Positions 34,145 through 42,039 of a stretch of 64,000 nt of DNA are shown here, in pieces. The DNA comes from Streptomyces sp. NRRL WC-3618. GTDB lineage: Bacteria; Actinomycetota; Actinomycetes; Streptomycetales; Streptomycetaceae. Numbering within the stretch: the first letter of the stretch is position 1; each line of letters starts with the position of its first letter. Position numbers and translations under genes: made by a program. The stretch spans positions 37,170 to 101,169 of the forward strand of contig NZ_LGDW01000016.1 of assembly GCF_001280005.1 (NCBI RefSeq), written 5' to 3'. A model generated the notes under the pieces. That model was not told the DNA's origin. It did not search any database and saw only the letters and a program-made list of their open reading frames with translations.

Positions 34145-34782
34145 GCGGGCGCTCCTTCCAGGACAGGCTGTGTCCCCTTGCGGGAGCGCAGCCACCAGTC
34201 GCGCATGCCCCACAGGACGAGCGCGCCGTAGATGACGTAGACGAAGCCGGAGAAGGCGTAGCCGTTGGCGAAGTTGAGGGGGACGCCGACGACGTCGACG
34301 AGGAGCCACGCGAACCAGAACTCGACCATGCCGCGCGCCTGGGCGTACATGGCGACGATGGTGCCGACGAAGATGTAGGCGTCCGGCCAGGGGTCCCAGG
34401 ACAGGGTCGGGTAGGCCTTGAAGAGCAGCGCCACGGCGACCGTGCCGGCGGCGGCAGCGCCGATCATGGCCGCGCGTTCGCGCCAGGTGGCGAACCGCGG
34501 GGTGATGTGGCCGTCCGAACCCTGGCTCCGGCTGCGGTTCCACTGCCACCAGCCATAGCCGGCGACGAGCATGACGACAACCTGCTTGCCGGCGCTGCCG
34601 GTGAGGTGGCCGTAGAAGGCGCCGAAGAGGACGAGGCCGGACAGGAACTGCACGGGCCAGCTCAGGATGGAGCGCCGCCAGCCGAGGGCGAGGGCGATCA
34701 GGCCGAGGATGTTGCCGATCATGTCCGACCAGAGGATGTGCTGGTCGAGGAGCGTGAACGCCTCCGTGTTCAGCCAGTTCAC
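34141..34782 (-). CDS. ribM: riboflavin transporter RibM (PnuC family)
   Basis: This 213-residue membrane protein has seven hydrophobic segments and the PnuC-type [42 protein letters not shown] and [31 protein letters not shown]. PnuC relatives carry nicotinamide riboside, but in Streptomyces rib clusters the member between riboflavin synthase and ribBA is RibM, shown in S. davawensis to import riboflavin and roseoflavin. The GTG at 34782 overlaps the ribE stop as GTGA and follows GGAGG. Expression should depend on the FMN riboswitch. Confidence 0.92.
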   Translation of the reverse strand: MNWLNTEAFTLLDQHILWSDMIGNILGLIALALGWRRSILSWPVQFLSGLVLFGAFYGHLTGSAGKQVVVMLVAGYGWWQWNRSRSQGSDGHITPRFATWRERAAMIGAAAAGTVAVALLFKAYPTLSWDPWPDAYIFVGTIVAMYAQARGMVEFWFAWLLVDVVGVPLNFANGYAFSGFVYVIYGALVLWGMRDWWLRSRKGTQPVLEGAPA

Positions 34783-35417
34783 TTCGCCGCCTCCGAGGTT
34801 CCGTGCGTGCCCTGCGTGCCCTGTGTCGCCTGCGGGCCGAGCAGCCGCTCGACGTACTTGGCGATGACGTCGACCTCGAGGTTGACCGGGTCGCCGGGCT
34901 GCTTGCGGCCGAGCGTGGTCAGTTCGAGGGTGGTGGGGATGAGGCTGACGGTGAAGTAGTCGGGGCCCGCGTCGACGACGGTGAGGCTGATGCCGTCGAC
35001 GGTGATGGAACCCTTCTCGACGACATAGCGGGTGAGGTCGGCGGGGAGCGAGACCTTGACGATCTCCCAGTTCTCGGACGGCTTGCGTTCGAGAACCGCG
35101 CCCGTGCCGTCGACGTGGCCCTGCACGATGTGGCCGCCGAGGCGGGCACCGAGGGCCATGGGGCGTTCGAGGTTGACGCGGGAGCCGACGGCGAGGACGC
35201 CCAGGCTGGAGCGGTCGAGGGTCTCCGCCATGACATCGGCGGTGAACTCGTCGCCCTCGTGTTCGACGACCGTGAGACACACGCCGTTGACGGCGATGGA
35301 GTCGCCGTGGCGGGCGCCCTCGGTGACTACGGGGCCACGCAGCCGGAAGCGGGAGGCATCGCCCAGCTCTTCGACGGCCGTGACTTCGCCCAGCTCTTCG
35401 ACGATTCCGGTGAACAC
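34779..35417 (-). CDS. ribE: riboflavin synthase alpha chain
   Basis: This 212-residue enzyme opens with the diagnostic [10 protein letters not shown] (GTG start) and has two lumazine-binding repeats ([15 protein letters not shown] and [14 protein letters not shown]). It dismutates lumazine to riboflavin as a trimer. The C-terminus holds a short [11 protein letters not shown] tandem. The GTG follows GGAGG nine bases upstream. It is the first gene behind the FMN riboswitch. S. davawensis papers call it ribB; ribE (ribC in B. subtilis-style naming) is used here. Confidence 0.95.
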   Translation of the reverse strand: MFTGIVEELGEVTAVEELGDASRFRLRGPVVTEGARHGDSIAVNGVCLTVVEHEGDEFTADVMAETLDRSSLGVLAVGSRVNLERPMALGARLGGHIVQGHVDGTGAVLERKPSENWEIVKVSLPADLTRYVVEKGSITVDGISLTVVDAGPDYFTVSLIPTTLELTTLGRKQPGDPVNLEVDVIAKYVERLLGPQATQGTQGTHGTSEAAK

Positions 35418-35570
35418 TTCCCGGGTCCTCCCTGCCTCTTCGGGCACGGACTCCGGGGCCTGTCGATGACGACAGCTGTGAACGGGCAGGAATACCGGGA
35501 GCGACGCCGGACGGAGCTCGGACCATGGCCGAGCGGTACGGCGGCGCGCACGAATGCCCGCCCGCCGCGC

Positions 35571-35692
35571 ACTGCCTCCCATCCGGACTTTAACCGTCGG
35601 TCCAGGAATTCCACCTGGTCAACCGGCCGCCGAAATACAAGCGGACGGGTCGCGGACTATAACCGCCGGTTCGGACTTTCACCGACCCCGGA
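35571..35692 (-). promoter_or_regulatory. FMN riboswitch (RFN element)
   Basis: Read on the minus strand, the conserved blocks of the RFN element follow in order: GGGGTCGGTGAAAGTCCG, ACCGGCGGTTATAGTCCG, the variable arm, and ACGGTTAAAGTCCGGATG followed by GGAG. It ends about 150 bases before ribE. Binding of FMN should reduce expression of ribE-ribM-ribBA-ribH and, if no promoter intervenes, hisE, hisG and the PH-domain gene. Confidence 0.95.
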
Positions 35693-35872
35693 GTGCGCTG
35701 CTTCTGTTACAGGCCAGTGTGCCACGCCGGGTCGTACTCCATGCGGGTGAGTTGTGTGGACTGGCTCACAGGAACCGGACGGACAGCCGGAAAGCGAGTG
35801 GCGGACCAGTGGCCAACGAGCGGCACGCGAGGCATGAGCGATCCGGCCCCCACGCGATCGGCCCGCTTCCAC

Positions 35873-37063
35873 CTACCCGGCCGAGGCCCCGAACAGCACC
35901 TCCTGGGCACTCTCCCGGGCCGTCAGCAACGCACCGCGCAGCACCCCTCCACCGCCCAGCGCGCTCGCGCGCACCTCCGCCGGAAGCGGGGACATACGGG
36001 CGAGCCGTTCCTCCACACGGGCGGCGAGCACGGCACCGCCGGCCCGGCCGACCTCACCGCCCAGCACCACGCACCCCGGGTCGAGGACGGCGACGACGGA
36101 CGCGGCGCCGATGCTGACGCGGTCGGCGAGGATGTCGAGGAAGCGGGCGTGGGCCGGGACGTCGGGGGCGGCCACGGCCACCCTGACCAGGGTTGCCGCG
36201 TAGGGCTCGTGGGCGTCGATGTCGGCCACCAAGCCCTGGGCGCCCGCCAGTTGGACGATCGCCGGCGCCGCGGCCAGGGAGTGGAAGCCACCTGCGCAGT
36301 CCGTGGCCGAGGGGAGCTGCCCCGTCCCCGGCACCGGCAGGAAACCGATCTCGCCGGTGCCGCCGGAGGCCCCCCGGCGCAGGGCGCCGTCGAGGACCAC
36401 GGCCGCTCCGGTGCCGTGGCCGAGCCACAGCAGCACGAAGGTGTCCCGGTCGCGGGCGGCGCCGTCGCGCTGTTCGGCGAGGGCGGCGAGGTTGGTCTCG
36501 TTCTCGACGATCACCCGGGCCTCGGGAAGCCGTTCCTGCAGCGCGGCGACCAGACTGCGGTGCCACACGGGCAGGCCGCCGGAGTCGCGGAGCTCGCCGG
36601 TCGCCGGGTCGATCAGCCCGGGGGCGCCGATCCCGACGGTGTGCAGTTGTTCGGCCCCGGCCTCCTTGGCGACGCGCTCGACGAGGGCGACCGCCTGTTC
36701 CACGGCGGGACCGGTGCCGGTGTCGCCGCCGATGGGCACGGACGCCTCAGCCAGCACCTCGCCCACCACGTCGGTGACGACGACCCCGACGCCTTCGGTG
36801 CGGACGTCGAGGGCGGCCAGATGGGCGAGGTCCGCGACGATCCCGTACACCTTCGCGTTCGGTCCCCGTCGCTGTTCCCCCGACTCCCCCACGACCGCGA
36901 TCAGTCCGGCGGCGGTGAGGCGTTCGACGAGGTCGGCGACCGTCGGGCGGGACAGGCCGGTGAGCTGCTTCAACTGCCCGGCCGCCAACGGGCCCTCCTG
37001 CTGGAGCAGACGGAGGGCGAGCCGGTCGTTGATGGCCCGGGCGGTGCTCGGGGATGCGGGCAT
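35873..37063 (-). CDS. ROK-family transcriptional repressor
   Basis: This 396-residue protein has an N-terminal winged helix (about 8-70; LKQLTGLSRPTVADLVERLTAAGLI) and a ROK sugar-kinase-like domain with GIGAPGLIDPATGEL, ENETNLAALAEQ, and LGHGTGAAVVLDGALRRGASGGTGEIG. The usual zinc cluster CxCGxxGC is not visible, so it may not bind zinc. ROK repressors respond to sugars or sugar phosphates. It diverges from an MFS exporter gene; a perfect 8-bp inverted repeat between them is the obvious operator. Confidence 0.9.
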   Translation of the reverse strand: MPASPSTARAINDRLALRLLQQEGPLAAGQLKQLTGLSRPTVADLVERLTAAGLIAVVGESGEQRRGPNAKVYGIVADLAHLAALDVRTEGVGVVVTDVVGEVLAEASVPIGGDTGTGPAVEQAVALVERVAKEAGAEQLHTVGIGAPGLIDPATGELRDSGGLPVWHRSLVAALQERLPEARVIVENETNLAALAEQRDGAARDRDTFVLLWLGHGTGAAVVLDGALRRGASGGTGEIGFLPVPGTGQLPSATDCAGGFHSLAAAPAIVQLAGAQGLVADIDAHEPYAATLVRVAVAAPDVPAHARFLDILADRVSIGAASVVAVLDPGCVVLGGEVGRAGGAVLAARVEERLARMSPLPAEVRASALGGGGVLRGALLTARESAQEVLFGASAG

Positions 37064-37124
37064 GGCGAGATCCTTCCAGATCGGCGGGGTCGCCCCCGAC
37101 GCGGGACGGCCGGTAATCCGCTAT

Positions 37125-37147
37125 CTATCAGGCAGGCTTCCTGATAG
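37125..37147. promoter_or_regulatory. palindrome, probable operator of the ROK repressor
   Basis: CTATCAGG (37125-37132) and CCTGATAG (37140-37147) are perfect inverted arms separated by seven bases, in the 149-bp gap between the divergent ROK and MFS genes. The site is AT-rich against its surroundings. Confidence 0.7.
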
Positions 37148-37212
37148 TTTACGGCAGCGCGCGGGGCAGGCTTCGCCGCGCTGCCAGGAGCCGATCCGGG
37201 GAGGGCCGCACA

Positions 37213-38424
37213 ATGAGTGCCGTGCTGTACGAACAAGACGAGGTGAAGCGCGCCCGGTACGCCCTGGCGGCGGTCTTCGCCGTGCACGGCGCCGTCACCG
37301 GCTCGTTCGCCACCCGGGTGCCGTGGATCCAGGACCATGCCTCGGTCAGCGCGGGCCAGTTGGGGCTGGCGCTGGCGTTCCCCGCGCTCGGCGCGTCCCT
37401 CGCGATGCCCCTCGCGGGGCGCGTCAGCCACCGCCTGGGCGCCCGTACGGCGCTGCGCTGTCTGATCGCGGGGTGGACCCTGGCGCTGACCCTGCCGGCC
37501 CTGGCCCCGAATCTGCCCACCCTCTGCCTCGCCCTGTTCGTCTACGGCGCCACGGCCGGTATGGCGGACGTCGGGATGAACGCGCTGGGCGTGGAGATCG
37601 AGAACCGGCTGGGCAAGTCGATCATGTCCGGGCTGCACGGCATGTGGAGTGCGGGCGCCCTGGTCGGTGCGGCGGGCGGCACTCTCGCCGCGCACCTGAG
37701 GTCGGACGCGCGCCTGCATCACGTACTCGCGGCCGGGATCCTCACCGTGCTCGGCGTGGCCGCCTGCCGCTGGGTGCTCGATCTGCGCCCCACCGAGGAC
37801 GAGGAGCCGCCCCCGAGGTTCGCGCTTCCGCCCAGGTCAGCGCTGCTGATCGGCGCGATCGGGTTCTGCGCGGTGTTCGCGGAGGGTGCGAGCCTGGACT
37901 GGTCGGCGGTGTATCTGCGGGACGAGCTGGGCACCTCGGACGGGCTGGCGGCGGCTTCCACGACCGGCTTCATGCTGACGATGGCGGCGGCCCGGCTCGT
38001 CGGGGACGCGGTCGTGAACCGTTTCGGCGCGGTGCGCACGGTCCGCGCGGGCGGTGTGCTCGCCGTGCTCGGCGGTGTGCTCGTCGTGGTCGCGCAGCAG
38101 CCCGCCGTGGCGATGACCGGCTTCGGCCTGCTCGGGCTGGGCATCGCCGTGGTCGTCCCGCTGTGCTTTGCGGCGGCGGGTCGCAGTGGCCCCAACCCCA
38201 GTCAGGCCATCGCGGGCGTCGCCACCATCACGTACACCTCGGGCCTGGTCGCGCCGAGCGCGATCGGGACGCTGGCCCAGGCGACCAGTCTGGTGATGTC
38301 GTTCGGGCTGGTCACGGTGCTGGCGGGCGGGCTCGCCGGGTTCGCGGGGGTGCTGCGCGCCGGCGAGAAGGACCGCCCGAGGATCAGTCCGCCGAGCGCA
38401 GCAGTTCCCGAGCGCAGGCCCTGA
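37213..38424 (+). CDS. MFS transporter
   Basis: This 403-residue protein has about twelve membrane segments. VHGAVTGSFATRVPWIQDHASVSAGQLGLALAFPALG and GMADVGMNALGVEIENRLGKSIMSGLHGMWSAG resemble the fucose permease/YbjJ branch of MFS proteins. The substrate is unknown; the divergent ROK regulator suggests a sugar or sugar-like compound. GGGAGGG precedes the ATG. Its 3' end overlaps the convergent thioesterase gene by 41 bases. Confidence 0.87.
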   Translation: MSAVLYEQDEVKRARYALAAVFAVHGAVTGSFATRVPWIQDHASVSAGQLGLALAFPALGASLAMPLAGRVSHRLGARTALRCLIAGWTLALTLPALAPNLPTLCLALFVYGATAGMADVGMNALGVEIENRLGKSIMSGLHGMWSAGALVGAAGGTLAAHLRSDARLHHVLAAGILTVLGVAACRWVLDLRPTEDEEPPPRFALPPRSALLIGAIGFCAVFAEGASLDWSAVYLRDELGTSDGLAAASTTGFMLTMAAARLVGDAVVNRFGAVRTVRAGGVLAVLGGVLVVVAQQPAVAMTGFGLLGLGIAVVVPLCFAAAGRSGPNPSQAIAGVATITYTSGLVAPSAIGTLAQATSLVMSFGLVTVLAGGLAGFAGVLRAGEKDRPRISPPSAAVPERRP

Positions 38425-38884
38425 ACCGGTCGCTCCACCGGGTGGGCCGCAGGGTTTCGGCGTCGAGTCGGACCAGCACCCGGGTGCCTCGGGCGTACGT
38501 CACCTCGCCGTCGGCCGAGCAGAGCCGGAAACCGTAGGTGAGGCCGGTGTTGCCGAGGCGTTCCAGCCACAGGTGCGCGGCGTAGGCGCCGGGCCGGTCG
38601 ACCGGTGCCTCGTAGCTGATGAGCAGTTCCCTGACCACGTTACAGAAGTCCCCGGCCGCCGCCCAGTCGCCGTCGAAGGTGAGGCCGTACTCCTGCCACA
38701 GCTCGTTCCAGGCCCGCTCCACCAGCAGCGGGTAGCGGGCGTTGTGGAGCATGCCGAGGGAGTCGAGGTCGTCGAAGTGGACGGTGACAGGTATCAGCCG
38801 CCCGTACGAGCCGTCCCTTCCCTGGACATCGGCGACGGATCTCGGTGCTGGGACTTCGGCTTCGGCTTCGGCTTCGACGGTCAC
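38384..38884 (-). CDS. thioesterase-family protein (4HBT hotdog fold)
   Basis: This 166-residue protein has the hotdog core IPVTVHFDDLDSLGMLHNARYPLLVERAWNELW, where Asp46-like residue in FDDLDSLGMLHNA corresponds to the catalytic Asp of 4-hydroxybenzoyl-CoA thioesterases. It hydrolyses acyl-CoA or acyl carrier thioesters. The N-terminus has a short EAEAEAE run. The GTG at 38884 follows AGGAG eight bases upstream. Substrate unknown; the gene seems monocistronic. Confidence 0.87.
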   Translation of the reverse strand: MTVEAEAEAEVPAPRSVADVQGRDGSYGRLIPVTVHFDDLDSLGMLHNARYPLLVERAWNELWQEYGLTFDGDWAAAGDFCNVVRELLISYEAPVDRPGAYAAHLWLERLGNTGLTYGFRLCSADGEVTYARGTRVLVRLDAETLRPTRWSDRFRACARELLRSAD

Positions 38885-38979
38885 GGGCGGGGCTCCTGGG
38901 CGCGTACGGGATGAGTGGCGGATGCAGGTATCCGCGCGCCCCATCCTAAGCGGACGCTCAGAATGCTTCCCCTGCCGGC

Positions 38980-40227
38980 TCAGCGCGCCAGGTCGTAGGC
39001 GTACGACGGGGTGAACGTGCCCGGGGCGCCCTTGCAGCCGTCCGACTCCCCCGGCAGCTTGACCCAGAGATAGGCGTCGATGCGCGCCTCGCCGGTGTTC
39101 GTGGTCGGTGCCCGGCCGAGTTTCCGGCCGTCCGGGTCGCACCACTCGCCGTCGGCCGGGGCGCCGTTGCCGTTGCGGCTCGTGTCGATCACGGCGCCGA
39201 GGCTCACGGGGCCGCCGAGGGCGTCGAGGACCCGTCGGTCGTACGCGACCTCGTCGCCGGTGCGGTGGAAGTTGGAGACGTTGCTGAAGACGCCGTCGGA
39301 GGAGGCGGCCGAGGCGGCGCCCGCCTGGCGGAGCAGGGCCGCCTGCTTGCCGGGGGCGTTCCAGCCGGAGTGGCCCGCGTCGTAGTACACGCGGGCGCGG
39401 GGGTTGGCGGCCTTGAGGACGCGGCCGGCGCGGGCCAGGGAGGCGAAGCGGGCGGTGCGCCGGTCTGCGGAGAGGCAGTCGGACAGGGCGACCGAGTCCG
39501 GTTCCAGGATGACGATGACCTCGTCGGAGCCCAGGCCCGCCGCGAACGCGTCGATCCAGCCGTCGTACGCGCCGAGGTCGGGCGCGCCGCCCTGGGAGGC
39601 ACCGCCGCAGTCGCGGTCCGGCACGGCGTACGGCACGAGGACCGGGACCCGGCCGGTGCCCGCCGCGCCGGCGGTGACCGCGCGGACCCGGGAGGCGATC
39701 GTCGAGGGCGAGTAGTCGGCGAACCAGACCGCCGCCGGACGGTCGGCGATCTCCGCCTCGATGACAGGGCGGCGCGGATCGTCGGGATGGTCCCGGACCC
39801 AGTCGAGAACCTTGGAGTCGGGGTTGCGGTAGAGGCGCGGGGAGACGGGGATCGGGGCCCGCCTCGACTCCGGCTCGGGCTCCGTCTTCGTGGCCGAGGG
39901 AGAGAGCGACGGCGAGGGTGTGCGGCTGGGCTTTCTCGTCTCCGTCGTCGTACGGACGGACGGAGCCGGGGACGGCGACTTCGACGCGCTCTGTGTGGGC
40001 GTTGCCGACGACCTCGCCGGCAGCGGGGCGAGCAGCGGTGAGCTGGTCACCGCGGGCCTGGCCTCGTCCGAGCCGCTACCGCCGCCGTCGTCGAGCGCGG
40101 AGAGCAGTCCGGTGGCGGTGCCCACGGCGACCACCACCGAGGCTGCGGCGACCATCACGGAACGCCGGGCGGCGCGCCTGCGTTCGGCCCGGCGCGCGGC
40201 CAGGCGCTGGGCGCGCGAGCCTGACAC
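38980..40227 (-). CDS. GH6-family glucanase, exported or membrane-anchored
   Basis: This 415-residue protein has a basic N-terminus and one hydrophobic segment (about 22-42), a long Ser/Thr/Pro-rich linker (to about 120), then a GH6 domain: AAVWFADYSPSTI, PYAVPDRDCGGASQGG, IVILEPDSVALSDC, YYDAGHSGWNAPGK and WVKLPGESDGC. GH6 enzymes are inverting beta-1,4-glucanases or cellobiohydrolases. Asp residues in DRDCGG and LEPDSVA match the catalytic region. The GTG at 40227 follows GAGGAGGGGG. A membrane anchor with a spacer suggests action at or outside the cell surface. Confidence 0.9.
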   Translation of the reverse strand: MSGSRAQRLAARRAERRRAARRSVMVAAASVVVAVGTATGLLSALDDGGGSGSDEARPAVTSSPLLAPLPARSSATPTQSASKSPSPAPSVRTTTETRKPSRTPSPSLSPSATKTEPEPESRRAPIPVSPRLYRNPDSKVLDWVRDHPDDPRRPVIEAEIADRPAAVWFADYSPSTIASRVRAVTAGAAGTGRVPVLVPYAVPDRDCGGASQGGAPDLGAYDGWIDAFAAGLGSDEVIVILEPDSVALSDCLSADRRTARFASLARAGRVLKAANPRARVYYDAGHSGWNAPGKQAALLRQAGAASAASSDGVFSNVSNFHRTGDEVAYDRRVLDALGGPVSLGAVIDTSRNGNGAPADGEWCDPDGRKLGRAPTTNTGEARIDAYLWVKLPGESDGCKGAPGTFTPSYAYDLAR

Positions 40228-40330
40228 GTGGAGTTCCCCCTCCTCTGCCACGGCGGGCGCGTTCCCCCGTTCTGGGGAAGCGTCCGGCCCGGCGGCACGT
40301 GCGCCAGCCTAGGACTGGGACCCTGCCCTC

Positions 40331-41005
40331 ATGGTGCAATTGGAACAGTTCACCACTCCCGTCGACCACGTCGTCTCCCGGATGCGCGCGCTGGAGGCCC
40401 AACTGCCGCCGCGTGACGGACTGGCGGTCTTCAACCGCGTCTACCTCGCCGTGACGGAGGCTTTCGACCGGCATCTGGAGGCCGGGGCGTTCCCGGACGC
40501 GGAGGCGGCGATCACCCTGGACGTGCGGTTCGCCGAGCTGTATCTGCGGGTCGCCGAGGACGACCACGCGCCCGCCTGCTGGCGCCCTCTGCTGCAGTTC
40601 CGGCGCCATCCGGGCGTACGGCCGCTGCAGTTCGCGCTCGCGGGCATCAATGCGCACATCGGGCACGATCTGGCGCTGGCCGTCGTGGACTCCTGTCGTA
40701 CGCTCGGCTGCGAACCAGCCGATCTGGAGGACGAGTTCGAGCGCGTAGGCGATCTACTCGTCTCGCTGGAGGAGCGCATCCGCGAAGAGCTGATGCCGGG
40801 CCCCGACCTGCTCCAGATCGCCGATCCGCTCACTCATCTGCTCGGCGCGTGGAGCATGGAGCGGGCCAGGGCCGCCACCTGGTCGGCGGCCCGTGCGCTG
40901 TGGGCGCTGCGCCGACTGCCCGAGCTCGCCGAGGAGTTCACCGACCGCCTCGACGCGGCGGTCGGCTTCGCGAGTCGCATGCTCCTCACTCCGCTGCCGG
41001 ACTGA
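40331..41005 (+). CDS. DUF5995-family protein
   Basis: This 224-residue, mostly helical protein fits the DUF5995 family, with FNRVYLAVTEAFDRHLEAGAF, LDVRFAELYLRVAED and FALAGINAHIGHDLALAVV (His residues could bind metal). It lacks a signal peptide. Function unknown. The ATG is preceded only by a weak site. It lies 88 bp before the LLM oxidoreductase gene on the same strand but a palindrome between them suggests separate promoters. Confidence 0.82.
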   Translation: MVQLEQFTTPVDHVVSRMRALEAQLPPRDGLAVFNRVYLAVTEAFDRHLEAGAFPDAEAAITLDVRFAELYLRVAEDDHAPACWRPLLQFRRHPGVRPLQFALAGINAHIGHDLALAVVDSCRTLGCEPADLEDEFERVGDLLVSLEERIREELMPGPDLLQIADPLTHLLGAWSMERARAATWSAARALWALRRLPELAEEFTDRLDAAVGFASRMLLTPLPD

Positions 41006-41044
41006 TTCGGCCACTCCCGCGCGGGGCTCCCGGCATAGCTGTGT

Positions 41045-41059
41045 GAACGTTGTACGTTC
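41045..41059. promoter_or_regulatory. 15-bp palindrome before the LLM oxidoreductase gene
   Basis: GAACGT-TGT-ACGTTC is a perfect inverted repeat 35 bases upstream of the ATG. It is not a LexA box, which needs a four-base spacer between GAAC and GTTC. It is a candidate operator for an unknown regulator. Confidence 0.6.
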
Positions 41060-41093
41060 GGGGCCAAAGCATCTCTTGCGAAGGAGCACGAGC

Positions 41094-42023
41094 ATGGCGA
41101 TCCGCCTGGGGCTGAGTCTTCCTCAATCACACCAGTACGACATCGGGCGGGACGTGCCGGACGTGGCGCGCGCGGCCGAGGAGATCGGCTACGAGAGTCT
41201 GTGGGTGTTGGAACGCGCCCTGTTCCCCGAGCCGGCGACCCAGGGTCTGTACGGCATGGAGGGCGTCCCCTGGCCCGACTCGTACCGCGGACTCGCCGAG
41301 CCGCTGGTGACGCTGACGCTGGCCGCCGCCGCCACCTCACGCGCCCGCCTCGGCACCAGCGTGCTGGTCGCGCCGCTGCACGGCCCCTTCCAACTGGCCC
41401 GCACGCTGGGCACATTGGACGCGGCGAGCGGCGGCCGGGTGGTGGCGGGCCTCGGCACCGGCTGGGCCCTCGACGAGTACGCCGCCGCCGGGGTGGCCCC
41501 GTTCGCGGAGCGCGGCCAGGTCATGGACGAGATCCTCGACGTGTGCCGGGCGGTCTGGGGCCCGGACCCGGTCCGGTACGAGGGCCGTCTGACGAAGATC
41601 ACGTCGGCCGTAGTCGGTCCCAAGCCCGCCCGGCCGATCCCGATCCTCCTGCCCGCCAACAGCAAGAAGTCCATGACCCGTCTGATCGAACGCGGTGACG
41701 GCTGGCACCCGATCGCCATGGGCGTCGAGCAACTCGCCGCACAGTGGCAGCAGGTGAAGGACCTCGCCGCCGAGAAGGGCCGCACGAGGCCGCTCGAGAC
41801 GGTGGTGCGGACGAACCTCACGTACACGGCGAAGGCCTACGACGGCTCCGACCGCCAGCCCTTCCAGGGCAGCATCGACCAGATCGTGACGGACCTCGCC
41901 GCCCACGCCGAGCTCGGCCTCGACGAGTTCTTCCTCGACTTCGGCGACGCCCCGCGGGACGCCGCCGAACTCAAGGACTTGGCAGCCGAGTTGTACACGG
42001 CGGCGCGGGCGGCCGGCGTCTGA
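41094..42023 (+). CDS. LLM-class flavin-dependent oxidoreductase (probably F420)
   Basis: This 309-residue protein has the luciferase-like barrel: MAIRLGLSLPQSHQYDIGRDVPDVARAAEEIGYESLWVLER, GTSVLVAPLHGPFQLARTLGTLDAASGGRVVAGLGTGW, and PIPILLPANSKKSMTRLIERGDGW. In actinobacteria such proteins mostly use F420 as hydride donor. The substrate is unknown. AGGAG lies seven bases before the ATG. The stop is 16 bases from that of the convergent davB gene. Confidence 0.9.
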   Translation: MAIRLGLSLPQSHQYDIGRDVPDVARAAEEIGYESLWVLERALFPEPATQGLYGMEGVPWPDSYRGLAEPLVTLTLAAAATSRARLGTSVLVAPLHGPFQLARTLGTLDAASGGRVVAGLGTGWALDEYAAAGVAPFAERGQVMDEILDVCRAVWGPDPVRYEGRLTKITSAVVGPKPARPIPILLPANSKKSMTRLIERGDGWHPIAMGVEQLAAQWQQVKDLAAEKGRTRPLETVVRTNLTYTAKAYDGSDRQPFQGSIDQIVTDLAAHAELGLDEFFLDFGDAPRDAAELKDLAAELYTAARAAGV

Positions 42024-42039
42024 CCACCCGCAACAGACC

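Noticed and set aside
32843..34549. Longer start for ribBA
   Set aside because: The upstream extension lies inside ribM and is unrelated to the family; the ATG at 34144 begins the conserved sequence and overlaps the ribM stop.
34141..34782. Nicotinamide riboside transporter PnuC
   Set aside because: The fold is PnuC-like, but position between riboflavin synthase and ribBA behind an FMN riboswitch fits RibM, a riboflavin importer.
41045..41059. LexA (SOS) box before the LLM oxidoreductase gene
   Set aside because: GAAC and GTTC are separated by seven bases; the actinobacterial LexA site needs four.
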